Shown in pieces: positions 10,380 to 23,113 of a stretch of 64,000 nucleotides of DNA (the stretch's first letter is position 1; every line of letters begins with the position of its first letter). The DNA comes from Acanthornis magna (lineage: Eukaryota; Chordata; Aves; Passeriformes; Acanthizidae). Below the pieces are notes generated by a model. The model was not told where the DNA came from and did no database searches. It worked only from the letters and a program-made list of their open reading frames with translations. The position numbers and the translations under genes were made by a program. The stretch covers positions 14,454,001 to 14,518,000 of the forward strand of contig JAWUZG010000056.1 of the NCBI GenBank assembly GCA_036785705.1. The letters are read 5' to 3'.

Positions 10380-13300
10380 AACCAACTTTGAAATATAGCC
10401 ACAGCTGCTTCTGCTCTTGCTCTCTTCCCTTCCCTCAATCACTCTACAAGAGAACGCAGTGTACTTCAAATCATTTCCTGCCTGCAGCATCCTGATAAAG
10501 GCAGGCTTCCTGCTGCCTGCCCAGCGAGCTGGCACTCTGTCCTGTGCTTGTTCCCCTTGACATGTCCTAAGGCCTTCAATCAACCTGCTCAGCAGATCCC
10601 GTAGCTAGCAGTGATCAGAGACACCAGATGCTATCAAGGCCAAGAAGTAGCTTTGCTTGTGCCTACAACAGCATCCAAGGCAGCAACACCACCCCCTAAA
10701 ACCAGTGAATCCCTCCCAGCCCTGCTTTCCTGCCCTCTTTTTCAAGCAGGTCCAGCTTGGCTGCCTGGTTAAAGCTGCCTTCAGCAAGAACTTGCACTGC
10801 CTGGGCAGCCCTGGCTCATTCTTCTTGAGTGGCATTCCTGCTGCCTGCCAAAAAGAAAAATCACTTGGCTAAAAGTGAGGGCAATCACTCCCCCACTAGC
10901 CAGAGCTTTGGAAAGTGGCTGAAGAGTTCTCTTGTTCCCTTTGTGCAGCTCCCAGCTCATCAGGGACAGGCTGACACAAGGAGTCTTCCAAAGCTGAGGC
11001 TCTCAAAAGCTGGTGCTGGAGGAGTGAGGAAAATATCAGGAGAGAGCAGGGAATAACCTGACAGTGTCAGGGTAGGAAAGCAGTCGGGTTTTTATAGTTC
11101 AAGTCTCTGTGTCTCCGTGCACACTGCCAAGTTAGGAGACTTTTGGAGTTGTGTACACACCTCTGGAAACCTAGAAATACTGCTCTGCCTCCTGCTAATA
11201 GTATGCCTCAAAAAAAACCACATCTCCACATGATGGATTCATATGTGGGTGTAGTGGAAATGGGACCAGCCATGGGCTCGCCAGGGTCCCCTCCCCCTGT
11301 GCTCCTGGCCCACGACCCCTGTCCCAAAGCAGCAGGTACGAGTGGGCCACATCTGCTTGGCAACAGGCAAATGTCATTTTCAAGCACATCATGTTAAGCC
11401 TTTGTCCCTGTGGTCACATCCATCTCAACCTACTGCCAGTTTATACCCTTTAACTAATCCCCTATTAAACAGCCAGTGGCAAATATAAACCTTGTTTTTG
11501 AAGTTGTCTTTCACGGGCTGATGGAAACGACATCTCCACAGTCAGCATCAGAGCCTGTTCCCTGGCCAAGCTCGCTCCAGCTTCCCACAGATCACAGGGC
11601 TTTGGGATTTTCAGTATTCGAGTGCTTACATCCTGCTGGCTACTCCCACCCAGGTGTCCAGGGCAGGGACCTGGTGGAGGACAAACATGGAAGCTTGGGC
11701 TCCTGGCTCCTCTGCAGCTGGGAACCTCCTCCACCCACAGCCACTGCCAAGGGGTCAGGGGCTGGTACTGCCCAAGGACCTCACCAGGCCCACAAAGGTG
11801 TGATATCCCTCCCTCTCTCCCTTGCCTTTGCTGTCTCTGTCTCACACACTCGTCTCTCCCCAGCACGGTGGCTCCTTGCCAGCACATTGCACTGCCTCCG
11901 GGTATCTCTCACTCCCGTGCTTGGCTGACTCTTTACTCACCTGACCCCACTGGATCTTTCTGATTTCATTCCTGCCTTCCCTTTAGGCACAAAACTTGTC
12001 ATTATTACATTTTCCACTCCCTGCTGGGCTGTTGCTTTGCCTTCCTAATAACTCAGGATATTTTCAAGTAATTTGGGGTGTTTAATTTGAATCTTTCTTC
12101 TCCCTCAGTTCAGAACAAGTAGGCAGGTATGGAAAGGAAGCTGTTCTTTCCTCTCTGCACATGTGCACACATGTCATATGCATGTTCCAGTGATAGATAT
12201 AGGTAGTTTATATGCATATAAATACTTTGTTTGATCACTGTGAAGTTCTGGCCACTCTCTTCCTCTGTTGCACTGAGACATTTTGGGCTCCCATTGCCTC
12301 CTTTGCACAATTTTTTAATTCAGAAAGGAAGACAGAGAGGTCTTTTGTGATTAACTTGCAGAAAGTGCAAGCCTGGTCAAATGAAAGAGGAAAATCTTGA
12401 GGGAGGGGTGGAAAAAAAATCTGCTCCAATTATTTGGCATCCTATCCTCATTTACTGTGCACACATTATCACAGTCCCAGCTCATATAAGAAATCTGGTG
12501 TGAGCAATATGGGCTGGATTTGGCCCATCGCATTTATTCCAACAGAAGTACCTGCAGAGTTTTATAGGGTTTCAAATATTGCAAATGCATTAAAAATAAA
12601 GCAAACAGGTGGACTTTTATTAAAAGCAAAGAGAGCTCAGCTTTATAAGCACGTAACAGTAGACAATGTGCATAGGAAATGTAAAACTTGCATGGGGAGG
12701 GGGCAAGCAAGCACTCATCAAATTTTCATTTACAACAAAAGTTCCCAGTCTCATGCCTGATATTTGGACTGTTATTTCCCAATGGGGTACTGAGAAGGGC
12801 TTCTTCTCTCCAGAGTTTCCCATCCCGCTGGACATGGTGGGAGGCCCTGAACCTGATTTTGGATGTGACTGATGGTCTGTTTCCTTCCCCCTGCAGCCCT
12901 GCAACAGTGGCAGTGTTGCACACCCATCTTTCTGATAAAAGGAATTGAGCATCCTCAATATCAAGACAGATTTAATGTTTGGCACTCCTAAACCCAGGGT
13001 AATTTGCCCTCAGAATACAGTTAAGAATGTATTTGGGGATTTTTGCACAGGCCTCTTTCCCTCTTTTCTACACCTTTTATATAACTAAGAGAAATGGAAG
13101 ACAAGTCCCACAAAACAGAACACTGGATTTTGATCATTACTGAAAATCATCTGACTTTATGGGAGTGTCTTCAGCGTTACAAAAACACACACAAATATGT
13201 AATATAACTTCCTAAAAAAATTTTCCAGAGACCAAACTGAAGAAACGCTGAACACTTTGCTGAAAATTGGCATTGTCCAGCTCTCCAAGAAACCTTTGGA

Positions 13301-14030
13301 CATCCAAATGCTACCCATGTCTGTATGCCTCATGTTTCTTACTGGATGATTTTGAGCTCTTCAGAAGAAAATCTGAAGCTGCACTCCGGCAGATTTCAAG
13401 TTGGCCACCTACACAGCCATCCAAGCTAAGCAAATTATATTGGTTCTTTCTGTAGGCCACAGACAAAAGTTGCCCCTTTGACAGAACAGTTCTTCCCTAT
13501 AAATTACCAGAAGCTGTATTTTTCCAGTGACAGAAGTCAGTCTGGTTCCACAGCCACTGGAGAAGTGCAGGGAAATGCATCCTACGACAGATGTAATTAA
13601 TTGTCCTGTCAGAGGGCTTTTTCTTCTACATGGTCTACAGAGAGAGGTCCCAAAACTGCTAATGACTGAACTAGAAAACTAACTTTAAGAAGGATAAAAT
13701 TCAGAGGGGAAACCCACCTTTGTGGCTCTGAGTCTCCAGTGAGAGCCAGCTCACAATTTTGCTCTGGAGCTGCAGTGAGGTCAGGGATGTGGCCTCACAT
13801 AAACGAGGGCATTTCGAAGTACTGTGAAAACTCATGAACCTGAGTGCCAGGCAAGAAGAGCCTGAACAGCACATCCAGGGGTGAACTTGGGGCAAATCTG
13901 TCCTGTCTCTGTCTCCACAAACAGAAGTGATGCCACTGCGTGTGGATATTAACATTTTCTGGCTGCCTAATTTCCTATTTTCTTTGAAGTAGGACTAATG
14001 ACACCTTTCAGGTAGCCCATGGTAGATGAT
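10380..14030. other. GC-leaning non-coding sequence with overlapping chance frames
   Basis: Several frames of 100-150 codons overlap on both strands at 11143-11963 and at 12620-12985. None has a recognisable domain. Their length follows from lower stop frequency in GC-leaning sequence. A short block at 13570-13615 (GATGTAATTAATTGTCCTGTC, flanked by GACAG) has homeodomain-like words. No repeat family was recognised. Confidence 0.5.
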
Positions 14031-14046
14031 GGTGGAGGTGAGTGAT

Positions 14047-14133
14047 GTAACAGACCCCTGTCAGTGCCAGCTGGCACAGGGACACCGAGAACATGTTAAA
14101 TTTACTAATCCCTTTTCAAATGATACAAATTGC
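14047..14133 (+). repeat. Diverged duplicated segment, copy A
   Basis: This segment aligns along its length with 14937-15031. Shared blocks are CAG.CCCC, GCCAGYTGGCACAG, CACC.RGAACAT, TAAATTTAYTAATCC and CAAA..ATRCAAATT. The copies are about 890 bp apart, in the same orientation, and I judge them roughly three-quarters identical by eye. A later shared word, ACCTGCCTGCT (copy A about 14153, copy B about 15109), suggests that the homology continues after unequal insertion. It is either a local duplication or two copies of one old repeat family. Confidence 0.6.
14064..14077. promoter_or_regulatory. 14 bp palindrome with CAGCTG core
   Basis: GTGCCAGCTGGCAC is perfectly self-complementary. It contains an E-box (CAGCTG) and TGGCA/TGCCA, the half-sites of nuclear factor I. 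It sits at the best-preserved part of the duplicated segment. In copy B the equivalent is GCGCCAGTTGGCAC. Inference: a possible binding site, not demonstrated. Confidence 0.35.
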
Positions 14134-14936
14134 TAAGTCAGTTCTAATGCCAACCTGCCTGCTTCTCCTCAGCCAAAGAATTTAATATAGCAGAGGTCCC
14201 CTGAGAAGGAAAATAGATTAACCACCCCCCTAAAACTTTGGTAGTTGGTTTTACATACTGTGAGCCTCAGGCTGCTACTTGAATTTCACTTCAAACGTTT
14301 ACTGCAAAGTATCAGCTATTTTTTTCCTATCCGCCTGGTTACTCTTTAAAGGAGAAAATTTCATTAACAAACCATGGATATAAAATATGAAATCAGAGAT
14401 CAGCTACTGCAGAGAAGAAGCCAAACATCACTAAAAAGGATTAGTTTCTTTCACTGTCTAGAAATTTCTCATGGAAGACCTTGGCTGCCCTTTTGATATT
14501 AAAACTTCCTAACAAGTATTACACAGGAGTTTTAAATTAGAGCTTGCTGTCATTGGGACAGTTATAAACTCTCAAATATGTCCCTTTGCAAGTTGAGCTC
14601 CTCCAAAATGCAAGTATTCACAGTGGAAATCACTGGGAAATGGGTGTGTGTTTGTGGAAAACTGCCAGTCGGACCCATTAATTACGGCAGGAGTTCTGCC
14701 AGCTGATTTATAAAATGAGCACCCAAGTTATTCCAATTAATTCCCATAATTCCACTCTGGATAGCAAACCACTAGTCAAAGCAAAATAAAGTTTGCTCCC
14801 AAGTGTGACCTAGGAAAACCAATTTTCTTTCCTACGGTGAATTCAGTAAAGTTCCTCTGGTTTGAGCTGGGGGAGAGGATCATTGCTTCCCAGGTTGCTT
14901 TCTAATTAATAATTATATATAGTGCAGTTGGGCAAG

Positions 14937-15031
14937 GTTACAGGCCCCCTCCAGCGCCAGTTGGCACAGAAGCACCAGGAACATTTAAAATTTATTAATC
15001 CTTTCTTTTTCCAAAGATGCAAATTTCTTTC
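14937..15031 (+). repeat. Diverged duplicated segment, copy B
   Basis: This is the partner of 14047-14133. It keeps the GCGCCAGTTGGCACAG core, AGCACCAGGAACAT, AAATTTATTAATCC and GATGCAAATTT. It is followed directly by A17 (15032-15048), which copy A lacks, and by about 60 bp of extra sequence before the shared ACCTGCCTGCT. The poly(A) could mark a retroposed or expanded insert in copy B. Confidence 0.6.
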
Positions 15032-15048
15032 AAAAAAAAAAAAAAAAA
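15032..15048. repeat. Poly(A)17 homopolymer
   Basis: Seventeen A directly follow duplicated copy B. Confidence 0.9.
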
Positions 15049-15237
15049 TCAGAGAGGAGAGAGCAGTGCTGTGAGTTTTAGGCACAACCATGAGTCAGGG
15101 GCAAAGGCACCTGCCTGCTACTAAAAAATATTGTCATTTCCATTTTCATGGCTTTCTTTTGCCCTTTACCTTCTGATTTTGGCCACATTCCCAGCCATCA
15201 CCTGAAAGCCTAAACAGTGTTCCAGGAAGCTGTAATG

Positions 15238-15274
15238 TGCTTGTGTGCATGTGTGTGTGTCTGTGTGTTTGTAA
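15238..15274. repeat. Imperfect (TG)n microsatellite
   Basis: GTGCTTGTGTGCATGTGTGT and its continuation form a short interrupted TG array. Frames on the minus strand across it are artefacts. Confidence 0.75.
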
Positions 15275-15568
15275 AGGACTTTTGGCTCCCTTGAATGTCT
15301 GTATCAGGTCTAGGAACACATGAACTGTGACTAGCATACCAATCACTAGAGGTAACTGGAAACTCTGTTTTCCATGGAAATCTAAAATTTGTATGTGAAA
15401 AGTCAAATCGTTTTGGTGTTTGAGCATTCTGTTTCAACAGGACATCAAGGTTTTCTGCAGAGTTAACATTTTATTTCAAAGGCGGAAAGGGGAAGAGTAT
15501 ATTGTTAGCTCAGAAACACTTTCAGACTTTCAAGAGAAATTCCAAGCAGGCTGCTAATAACACTTCAG

Positions 15569-15652
15569 TGGGATCTGGCATAATTGAAAACTCCACTGGA
15601 GCCAATCAAGTTAAGCCAGTGTAAAAATGGAGTAAGCGAAAAGAAGCCAGTC
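15569..15652 (+). repeat. Probable old amniote palindromic (MITE-like) repeat
   Basis: CTCCACTGGAGCCAATCAAG, TTAAGCCAGTGTAAAAATGG and AGTAAGCGAAAAGAAGCCAG match, word for word in order, a dispersed repeat I recall from turtle, crocodile and bird genomes (CTCCAYTGAAGTCAATGGAG, TTACRCCAGTGTAAAACTGG, AGTAAGTGAGA...). The left arm (GGGATCTGGC) is degraded. The family name cannot be given from memory. Confidence 0.42.
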
Positions 15653-16129
15653 ACATTAAAATGGAACAAATTTATAAAACCGCACTTCCTTTTCACCTGT
15701 TGTAGAGGGTCTTTCCCCCCTTCCCGGGGAGTCAATCTAGTCTTCATTCAACTTCAATTCCATTTTCTACTTCTTAAGCCCACGAGCAATGTGGCACTCT
15801 CTGGTTTTGAATGCTTTACAAGATCAAGTTTAAAAAAAAGTACTGAGACAATATTTTCCTTGAAAATATTTTCGTTCTAAACATACAACTTCTGGTTTGG
15901 CCTGTAAGTGATTGGCTTTCAATGTAGGAGAGTGGAGCCAAGCAGAACCTGACTCAACAACCTGTTATCCAATAAACTATGTGGATTTTCCAGAACAACT
16001 TATTATGTCTGTTCTATGTCATCATATGTTGCGTTCTTCACGTTCACGATGTCATAATCTCCCAAAGCCACAAACAAGATAAAGTTTACTCAGGTCAATT
16101 TCAAATCTTCCCCTCCTCCCAAATTTTTC

Positions 16130-16390
16130 CTTTGTTTGTTTTATTCCATTTCTGACAACAATAATCTCCTTTAATTGCTGGTTCTGCCAGCCGCACAATG
16201 GACCTTGCCTTCTGTTATCTGACCAGTAGAGCTCATAATTAGTGCTTAATTATAGTTTATAGAGCCACTTTGGTCTGATAGGAAAAATCTGCTTTGTTAC
16301 AGTCAATGAAGTATTTAAAGCTACGTCCAGGGTTCGGATAGGTTTATTAAACACTTGGGTAAGCAATAATAAACTAACATTGACTGAGCA
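16130..16390. promoter_or_regulatory. Candidate conserved enhancer-like block
   Basis: Seen: SOX-like ACAATAAT and ACAATGG (16157, 16195), paired homeodomain sites in ATAATTAGTGCTTAATTATAG (about 16236-16256), TTTAATTGCTGG, a TATTTAAAGC word and AATAAACTAACATTG. The block is free of simple repeats until the A-rich run at 16407. Inference: dense, non-repetitive homeodomain and SOX words are typical of vertebrate developmental enhancers. Conservation is untested. Confidence 0.32.
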
Positions 16391-16407
16391 ACTCAATGCA
16401 TTGGATT

Positions 16408-16430
16408 AAAAAAAAAAAATTAAAAAAAAA
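16408..16430. repeat. A-rich low-complexity run
   Basis: Two A runs (12 and 9) separated by TT, at the right edge of the enhancer-like block. Confidence 0.8.
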
Positions 16431-16439
16431 CAGATAGAA

Positions 16440-19400
16440 TTAAAAATAACTTGGCATGGTAAAGGAATGTCTCCGCTAAGAACACACGGCTGCCAGTGGG
16501 GTCTATCACATTGGATGTAACTCAATCTCAGCTCCAGAAAAGAGCACTTTGCAAAATATGTGGCAGCATCATTGCTATTATCTGCAAAGGAGGAGGGAGA
16601 AAGAATTCGCTAAGGTCCTTCAGTCTGTTCAGAGCTAAATAAAGAATGATACTGCTGAGTATGGGTGTGTTTCTAGGGGAAGCTGCCAGAACTAATGAAA
16701 AAGCATGGAGCTGATTTTCTTTTTAATTTTGCTTCCCCGCATTCCAAGTCGTTCAGGGGAAATTGCAGATTGTCCTGAAATCATGACAATTTAGAGTTCT
16801 CCACAGCAAATTCTGATACCAACAGAAACACATTTTATCTGCCTGCAGGTGCCCTCACACCTATCAGCTCACTGAGACAATATTATTCCAGGCTTGGCTC
16901 CAGTAGGTCTGCCAGGCCACACAGACTGAAATGGGGAAAAGTGAAATAAAATAACAGATTTTGAGGAACAGAGGAGGGAAAGGATTGTGCAACATCATTT
17001 CTTACAAGTTTTCATGGCAGGCAGTAGCCTGTCTAACCACATCATTCACCCTTCTAATATCAACAATAAGATTAAGAGGTGCCTTTTAAAAGACACAATG
17101 ACTTTTTTTTCAGCAGGTATGATTTTCATAAGGGAAATTGTTTTAAAGGTCTGCATAGGAATTTAGTATTTTCTTGGGGTGATGATGACTGCTGAGTGAC
17201 AAACCACCAATTATTTCAGTCACATCAGCTCCTCTCCTCATCCAGGTGTTTTTCTCACTTCTTACCTTTTCCCCTGAAAACGTGATGCACTTTTCCATTT
17301 CAAGATGAGATCCTCTTTTTCAGAGCAACGTAGGTTTCTTCAGCTGTTCTTGGAAAAGAGAGAAAAAGAAAGAAATAAAAAAACTTGCCAAAATGAATTC
17401 AGTAAAGAAGTTGGGGTTTTTTTGAGTGACAGCAGCATCCTTCCTTGTTTAGCTGCAGACAGGGTGGGAAGCCACTGAAATGTGCAGTTTCAGTCTATAG
17501 TAGGTTTATTCCTCTCATAAGTTTTATTTCCTTGTCAGGGAAGGCAATTTCATCATACTTGAAATAAACAGCTAAACAGATTATTTATTCACCACACAGG
17601 GTAGACAGGTGATTATATTTGACCTTTTATACACCTGGTTGTGGCTATTTAAACGGACTTGGATTAGAACAGGATGGACATCTCTGAAAGTTGCATCTCC
17701 CTGCCGCTATCGAGTTTTCTTCTGTCTCTTCCCAACTGATGAAGCCATATTGTTACCAGTGGTGTGTCTAACACTGTAACATGGTATCACCACATCTTGG
17801 GGAAATGGAATTTGCACAGGATGCCTGTGCTGAGCTCACAGATGAATTTCTATTGTCCATTATCGTTTATATCTAACATGAACCGTTCTACACAGCTCGT
17901 CTCTAATCCCCATGCTTGTTAAGGAGCTTAAAGAGTAAAATCAGTTGATTTCAGGGCCTTTTGGAGTTCAAGGTCAAAGTGATTATTTCCTTTTTTTTTA
18001 AAGGAATGGACTCATCACAGTTTCCAAAGTTCAGTTCTTTCCTGGTTCCCTAATTAGAAGCCATACCAAGAGCCTATCTGGAGGCTTTTGTACATGAGAT
18101 CAACCCCTTGCCCTGGGACCAATTATGGAAAAATAGCTTTACACATTTCACTGTTTGAATGCCCCATGATCATACATGCTGCCGTGTTCTGTAGTGAAAC
18201 CACGATAAAAATCATGCCATTAGCAGTTTTGGTCCATACCACCACCGTAGTTTAAAACAAATATATGCACACCAGAGCACAAGAACATCAAGCAGCAGTC
18301 ACAAATATAGAGTCATGACAGACACTTGCATGTATGAAGTCACATTCATTGGAAACTTAGAGAAAGAAAATATTTCTAAATTGAAGTCAATATCAGATTT
18401 TCCTCTCTCAAATATCTCACATTTTCCCTCAGCAAAATTCACAGGAAAACACATAAATTTTAAAAATAATCTCAGTTTTCAAGGAAAACCAGGTATTTCC
18501 ACAGAAAGCATATATTTTCCATTATTTTTTGTTTGTTTAGTTAAAACCTGCTCATCCTCAGGTATATATAAACATATATTTACACAAATTCCAGATTCGT
18601 GCACACCGCTAGCAAAAAAAGCATGGTTAAATAAATAAGAACTGGAATTACTGCTATGCAGTCTTTACAGGCCAGACACACACATTTGTACATATCATGT
18701 AGGTAGGTACAGATATACATACCCTGTAGATATACAAACAAAACTGGGCAACAAGCAGGTAAATCCCTGTCAGAACCTGTCCCCATCTCTAAGGTAAAGC
18801 CTCCTGTAACCAGTGGTTTTCTTTCAAATTTAAGCAGTATCAAAATGAGTTAAAGCAAGGTCCAGAGATTAGGAAGGATTGTTCAGGATTCAGAAGAGAG
18901 CTTTGCATTCCCCTTTTGGAGAGCTAATAAAGCATCTAATGCAAAAATGCCCCTAAAATGCTCTTACTGCTCCCTCTCCCCATCAGTGCTCTGGTCCCCA
19001 AGTTGCTACCAATGTGAGTCCTGGCCATTGACCTCCTATTTACCTCTGTTTCAACCTGGTGATATTGAAATGAAAGGCATAGGGTGATGCCTGAGTTGGT
19101 GAGAGACAGAAATAGCTCTGCTGGGCTCAAGCCCATGAACAAAGCAGATGGTACAGGAGAAACCCTGGGAGTCCTTTACTAAAAGGTTCTTCCATGCCAT
19201 GAGCACTGGAAAACTTTGCAAGGCCCTGTCTGTCTAGAAACATATTAGAAATTCAGAGCAGGCAGTACCAGCATTTATCAGACATTTAACTTTTAAGAAA
19301 GTGCTGCCTAAGCGTGACTTCATAAGTGGCTCCATCCTCTTGAAACGCTGCTGAAAAACTAATGGAGATGGCTCTGTTACTTTCACCAGCTTTGCTCAGT

Positions 19401-19860
19401 GCTTTACCCCCAGGACAAAACACTTGACTTCTCTTTTTTTCTTAAAGTCCGTAATGAAGACCAAATACCACTTCTTCCATTAATTAGCATGGTTAGAGAG
19501 TCACAGACCCCCTTTGATCCTTTCAACTGCTGCTGATGCTCAGAGCCTACTGCATCTAAGCCCCTAAGCCACTCGCAGTATCTGTCCTCCTCCTCCTCTG
19601 CTGTGTCCAGCTTACAGGAAAGGGTTGATACCAGGTCAACAGGGTCAGGATCTGCTGTAATCCTACAGGTGAGTTCAGGATGGAGTCTATAATGTAAAAA
19701 GAATGTTTAGGTTACCTCTCAAACAGACCTTTTTTTCTGAAGTGATTTACCCCAAGGTTTCACAGATATTCCCAGGGCAGGGCATCCCAAAGGAATAGCA
19801 ACAGTATTAGACTTCACAGCCATATTATTTCCTTGGAATATTACAACAGGAAATCCAACC
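16440..19860. other. Unique non-coding sequence
   Basis: No exon or repeat family was recognised. A degenerate TAGA/GATA-like patch lies at about 18690-18735 and (CA)n remnants near 18676. The 107-codon frame at 18315-18638 has no recognisable domain and no good splice border. Confidence 0.5.
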
Positions 19861-19871
19861 TTGAAAAAGGG

Positions 19872-19891
19872 CTTAAGTGGCACTTAAGTGG
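19872..19891. promoter_or_regulatory. Two NKX2-type sites one helical turn apart
   Basis: CTTAAGTGGCACTTAAGTGG contains CTTAAGTGG twice (19872-19880, 19883-19891), head to tail with an 11 bp period. Known: NKX2 homeodomains bind TNAAGTG, with TTAAGTGG a strong form. CACTTAAGTG in the second copy is also self-complementary. Function is inferred from the motif only. Confidence 0.35.
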
Positions 19892-19899
19892 TCCAGGCC

Positions 19900-22800
19900 C
19901 TATTCAGTGGTAAAAGTTTTGCAAGATAAAAATTAAAAGATGTTCTGTGAGCAGTGGCACTAATGATCCCAAGTTTCTTTGAGCACGTCCTACACTTTGT
20001 CTAAATCACAATGATACAACAATCCACCTCCAAACAGTCCAATCTGTACATCTGCACTGCCTGAGATGTCCTTTCTTCCAGCAGGAGAATTCTCCCCTCC
20101 ACCAGCTGTAAGTTCTCCAAAAACATTTAGCATCATAATGGTAATAAATACCTCCACTCCTGTGCCAAATTTTGCTGAAACTAACCAGCAAGTTGGAAAT
20201 TTGTGGGGGAGAGACTAGCAGATGGATGGTCAGAATCAACAATACCTTAGCACATATTAACAGGTTCTTCCCCAATGCCATTTTAGCTTAATTGCTCATA
20301 TCAGCACCTTCTCAGCTAAACAGATGAGCTGCATCATGGCCAACAGATCATGAAATAGGACCCTTGTTGAGCCAATAAGGGGAAATGGGTAAAGGAGTTC
20401 ATGACCTTCAATTTGAATCAATCCTTACCAGCCTTTTTAATTCAAACAGCCATTAAAAGTAATTCCAAACAGATTTTATCTGCCATAATAGTGACTAGCA
20501 TGCCCAGAGATGGTATTTAAGGAACCCAGTCACTAAATTTCATAGTGTTTCATAAATCAGCATCAACACTGTGGATTATTTCTGAAAGCAAACTTGGCCT
20601 CTTGCAAATTCTGGGACCAATTCTGAGAACACAGAAATGTTTCTACCCACTCACAGCAGCCCAGGAGCAAGGTTAACCTAAATGCCTGAAATATTTACTT
20701 TTATAAACCCCATGGAAAAGTAATTCAGTGACATTCCAAAGGGAAAGAGGAAATGGCTATCAAACCACTTTCATTTCACCTTGGAATAAGGGATGCATGT
20801 CCTTGCCACTCCATCAATACAGGGGCAGAAGAAAAATATCTGTTCTCACCATGCCAGGAGCACACAGCAGGAGATGGGAACGTGAGAGATGCTGTGAAGA
20901 AAGCAATGGAGAGATGAGATAGGTTGGGATGGTTAAAGGCAAGAGTCCAACCTAACAAAGCAATGAACATTCATCCAGCTCACATCAAAAAAGACATATA
21001 TAAGGCCGTAATGTATTGACAAATCCCTCACCAAGCCAAAATGCAAGTTGCAACTTGAAAATCTAAAGCATGCACACACTTGCAAAATAGACCCTACAGC
21101 ACTAATTCCAGCCCTGCTCAGCCAACTCGAATTCTGCTCCTTTGCATGACGCACAGATAGCTTATTTCTGAGAACTCATCTCCCTGAGCAAAAATGCAGA
21201 GTCTCTTCCCAGCTCTATTAAGGAAACATGCCAGTTTCAGGCTTCCAACAGGGAAAAGGAATAATAAAAAAAAAAGAGTTTATAAATTATGAAAAGCAAG
21301 TTGACAGTGTGTCCTTATAAATATGAAGATTACCTATGCTACCCTCATGAATCTGAAAAGTCACAGTTTAAAAAAAATGGTAAAAACTACAGATTCAGCA
21401 AACTGAAAAATAATGGGCGAGTTTTGCTGACCAGGGAATAGTCTGCAATTTAGTTCTTTTCTTGTTTAACATTTACTGTATATTTCACCATCCAGGAATA
21501 TCATTATGTTTACAGGAAAAACCCCATTTTCCACAGAAAGGTCCCACTATTGACAATAAGAATATCACAGTGAAATACAGTCAGATACTCAAGAATATCC
21601 TCTGAATCTACTTACAGTCCCCAAGGAAAATCCTCTTATTTCTAAAAACAAAAATATTTGTTATGTCAGCCAGTATATATTGACACAGAGATATATATGA
21701 GTGCATGAGCCTGTATGAAAGAGCCCCAGGTACATTTTCATGCTTACACTGTTACTATTTCTAATAGATCACCAAATCACTGTGTTAGAAAGTTTATGGA
21801 TAAATTATGAACTGATCACTGTAAAAAAAGACAGAGACATGCAGAGTAAAGTGTGTCCTGATTCTAAATATGAAGCACATTTTAGACTATAAGATATGCT
21901 GATCTCAACTGAAGAACCTGGGCGCTGCTGTTACTAATATTTATTCTTGTTCTAAGCCATAGCAAGGACTCACTTCATTTCCACATTGACTAAAGTCACT
22001 GCGGCCTGATGTGTCACATCCAACAAATGGTTTGAAATTTCTAAAATTTCCAAAAATTTTAAATCCGTAGCTCTAGACTGAAATGAAAGCTTCAAGTCAG
22101 GAAAATTTTCACAGGTTTAAAAAGGATAAAACTCTCTATTACCAAAAGTCAGTTTAAAACTTCAGTGTCAATTGATTTGCACAAATTTTGTAACAAAAAG
22201 ACCATGCACATTTTGATTAGGAGCACAAAAATTGATATGGGTCACTTAATGTTTTTAAAGCTTCCTCCCTTGCAATATTGAGGGGCTGAGAATTAAATTG
22301 AAGCTGGCTTTTTGTAGCAACAGAAAATTGTCAGACTTCCCTGAAACTTCTCCTGATACATCTGCTGAACCCAGCTTTGGTTTACTGGGGAATTATATTT
22401 TGAAACACACCAAGTTTTCTCTATTAGTGCTGTATAAATATCATCTCCAGTGCAGAACCTGGAGGGAGCTTGGGAGTATGACTTAATCTGAATAACTAAC
22501 ATGCATTCAGAAGTTTGGTTTGGAAAGTAACTGAGAATACTGAATAGATTCAGCCAGCCCTTCACCTTTCTTTGATTACACAGCTTTGTACTTTGTGAGG
22601 AAGACAAGTTTTCTTCACCATAAAAACAATCTTTGCAATCTGAAAAGGTGCCTGTCAAATCTGTGCTCATCTTCAAAGTCCTGTTGAATTTTGGAAGCAG
22701 AGAAATAAAGAAACGCTGTAAGAAAATAAAAAAGGGGTAATAATTTTGAATTATTAAGCAAGGTTAAAATTTACATTTTCAATTTAGGAGATGAAATATT

Positions 22801-23100
22801 TTCTCTTAGAATTATTTCCTACTGGAAAAATAAAATCTCTTTTCCTTAAATAGTCCCTTTCTATAGAAACATAAAAGAAAATCTACTTTGCTCCCCAAAG
22901 TTTGATTTTCTATCAGAATAATTGAAATTATACTTTCTGTGAGCCAACATTGAAAGTTTTTGTCCAGTTTAGACTAAAGCTTGTGAATTAATCCCTCTGT
23001 GCCAAGCCAGAACTATAACACACTGAGAGAGTTTTTGGTCTCTCATGTACAGTTTCACATGCAGTGATCAGCTACAGATACCAGGAATGGATAAGTCAAG
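19900..23100. other. Unique non-coding sequence
   Basis: AT-leaning sequence with a TA/GATA-rich patch at 21670-21705 and A-rich stretches. The minus-strand frame at 22293-22676 (127 codons) has no recognisable domain or convincing splice borders. Confidence 0.5.
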
Positions 23101-23113
23101 ACTGATTTGCAGC

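Noticed and set aside
11143..11963. Several 84-150 codon frames on both strands
   Set aside because: GC-leaning, stop-poor sequence opens several frames at once. None has a domain or splice borders.
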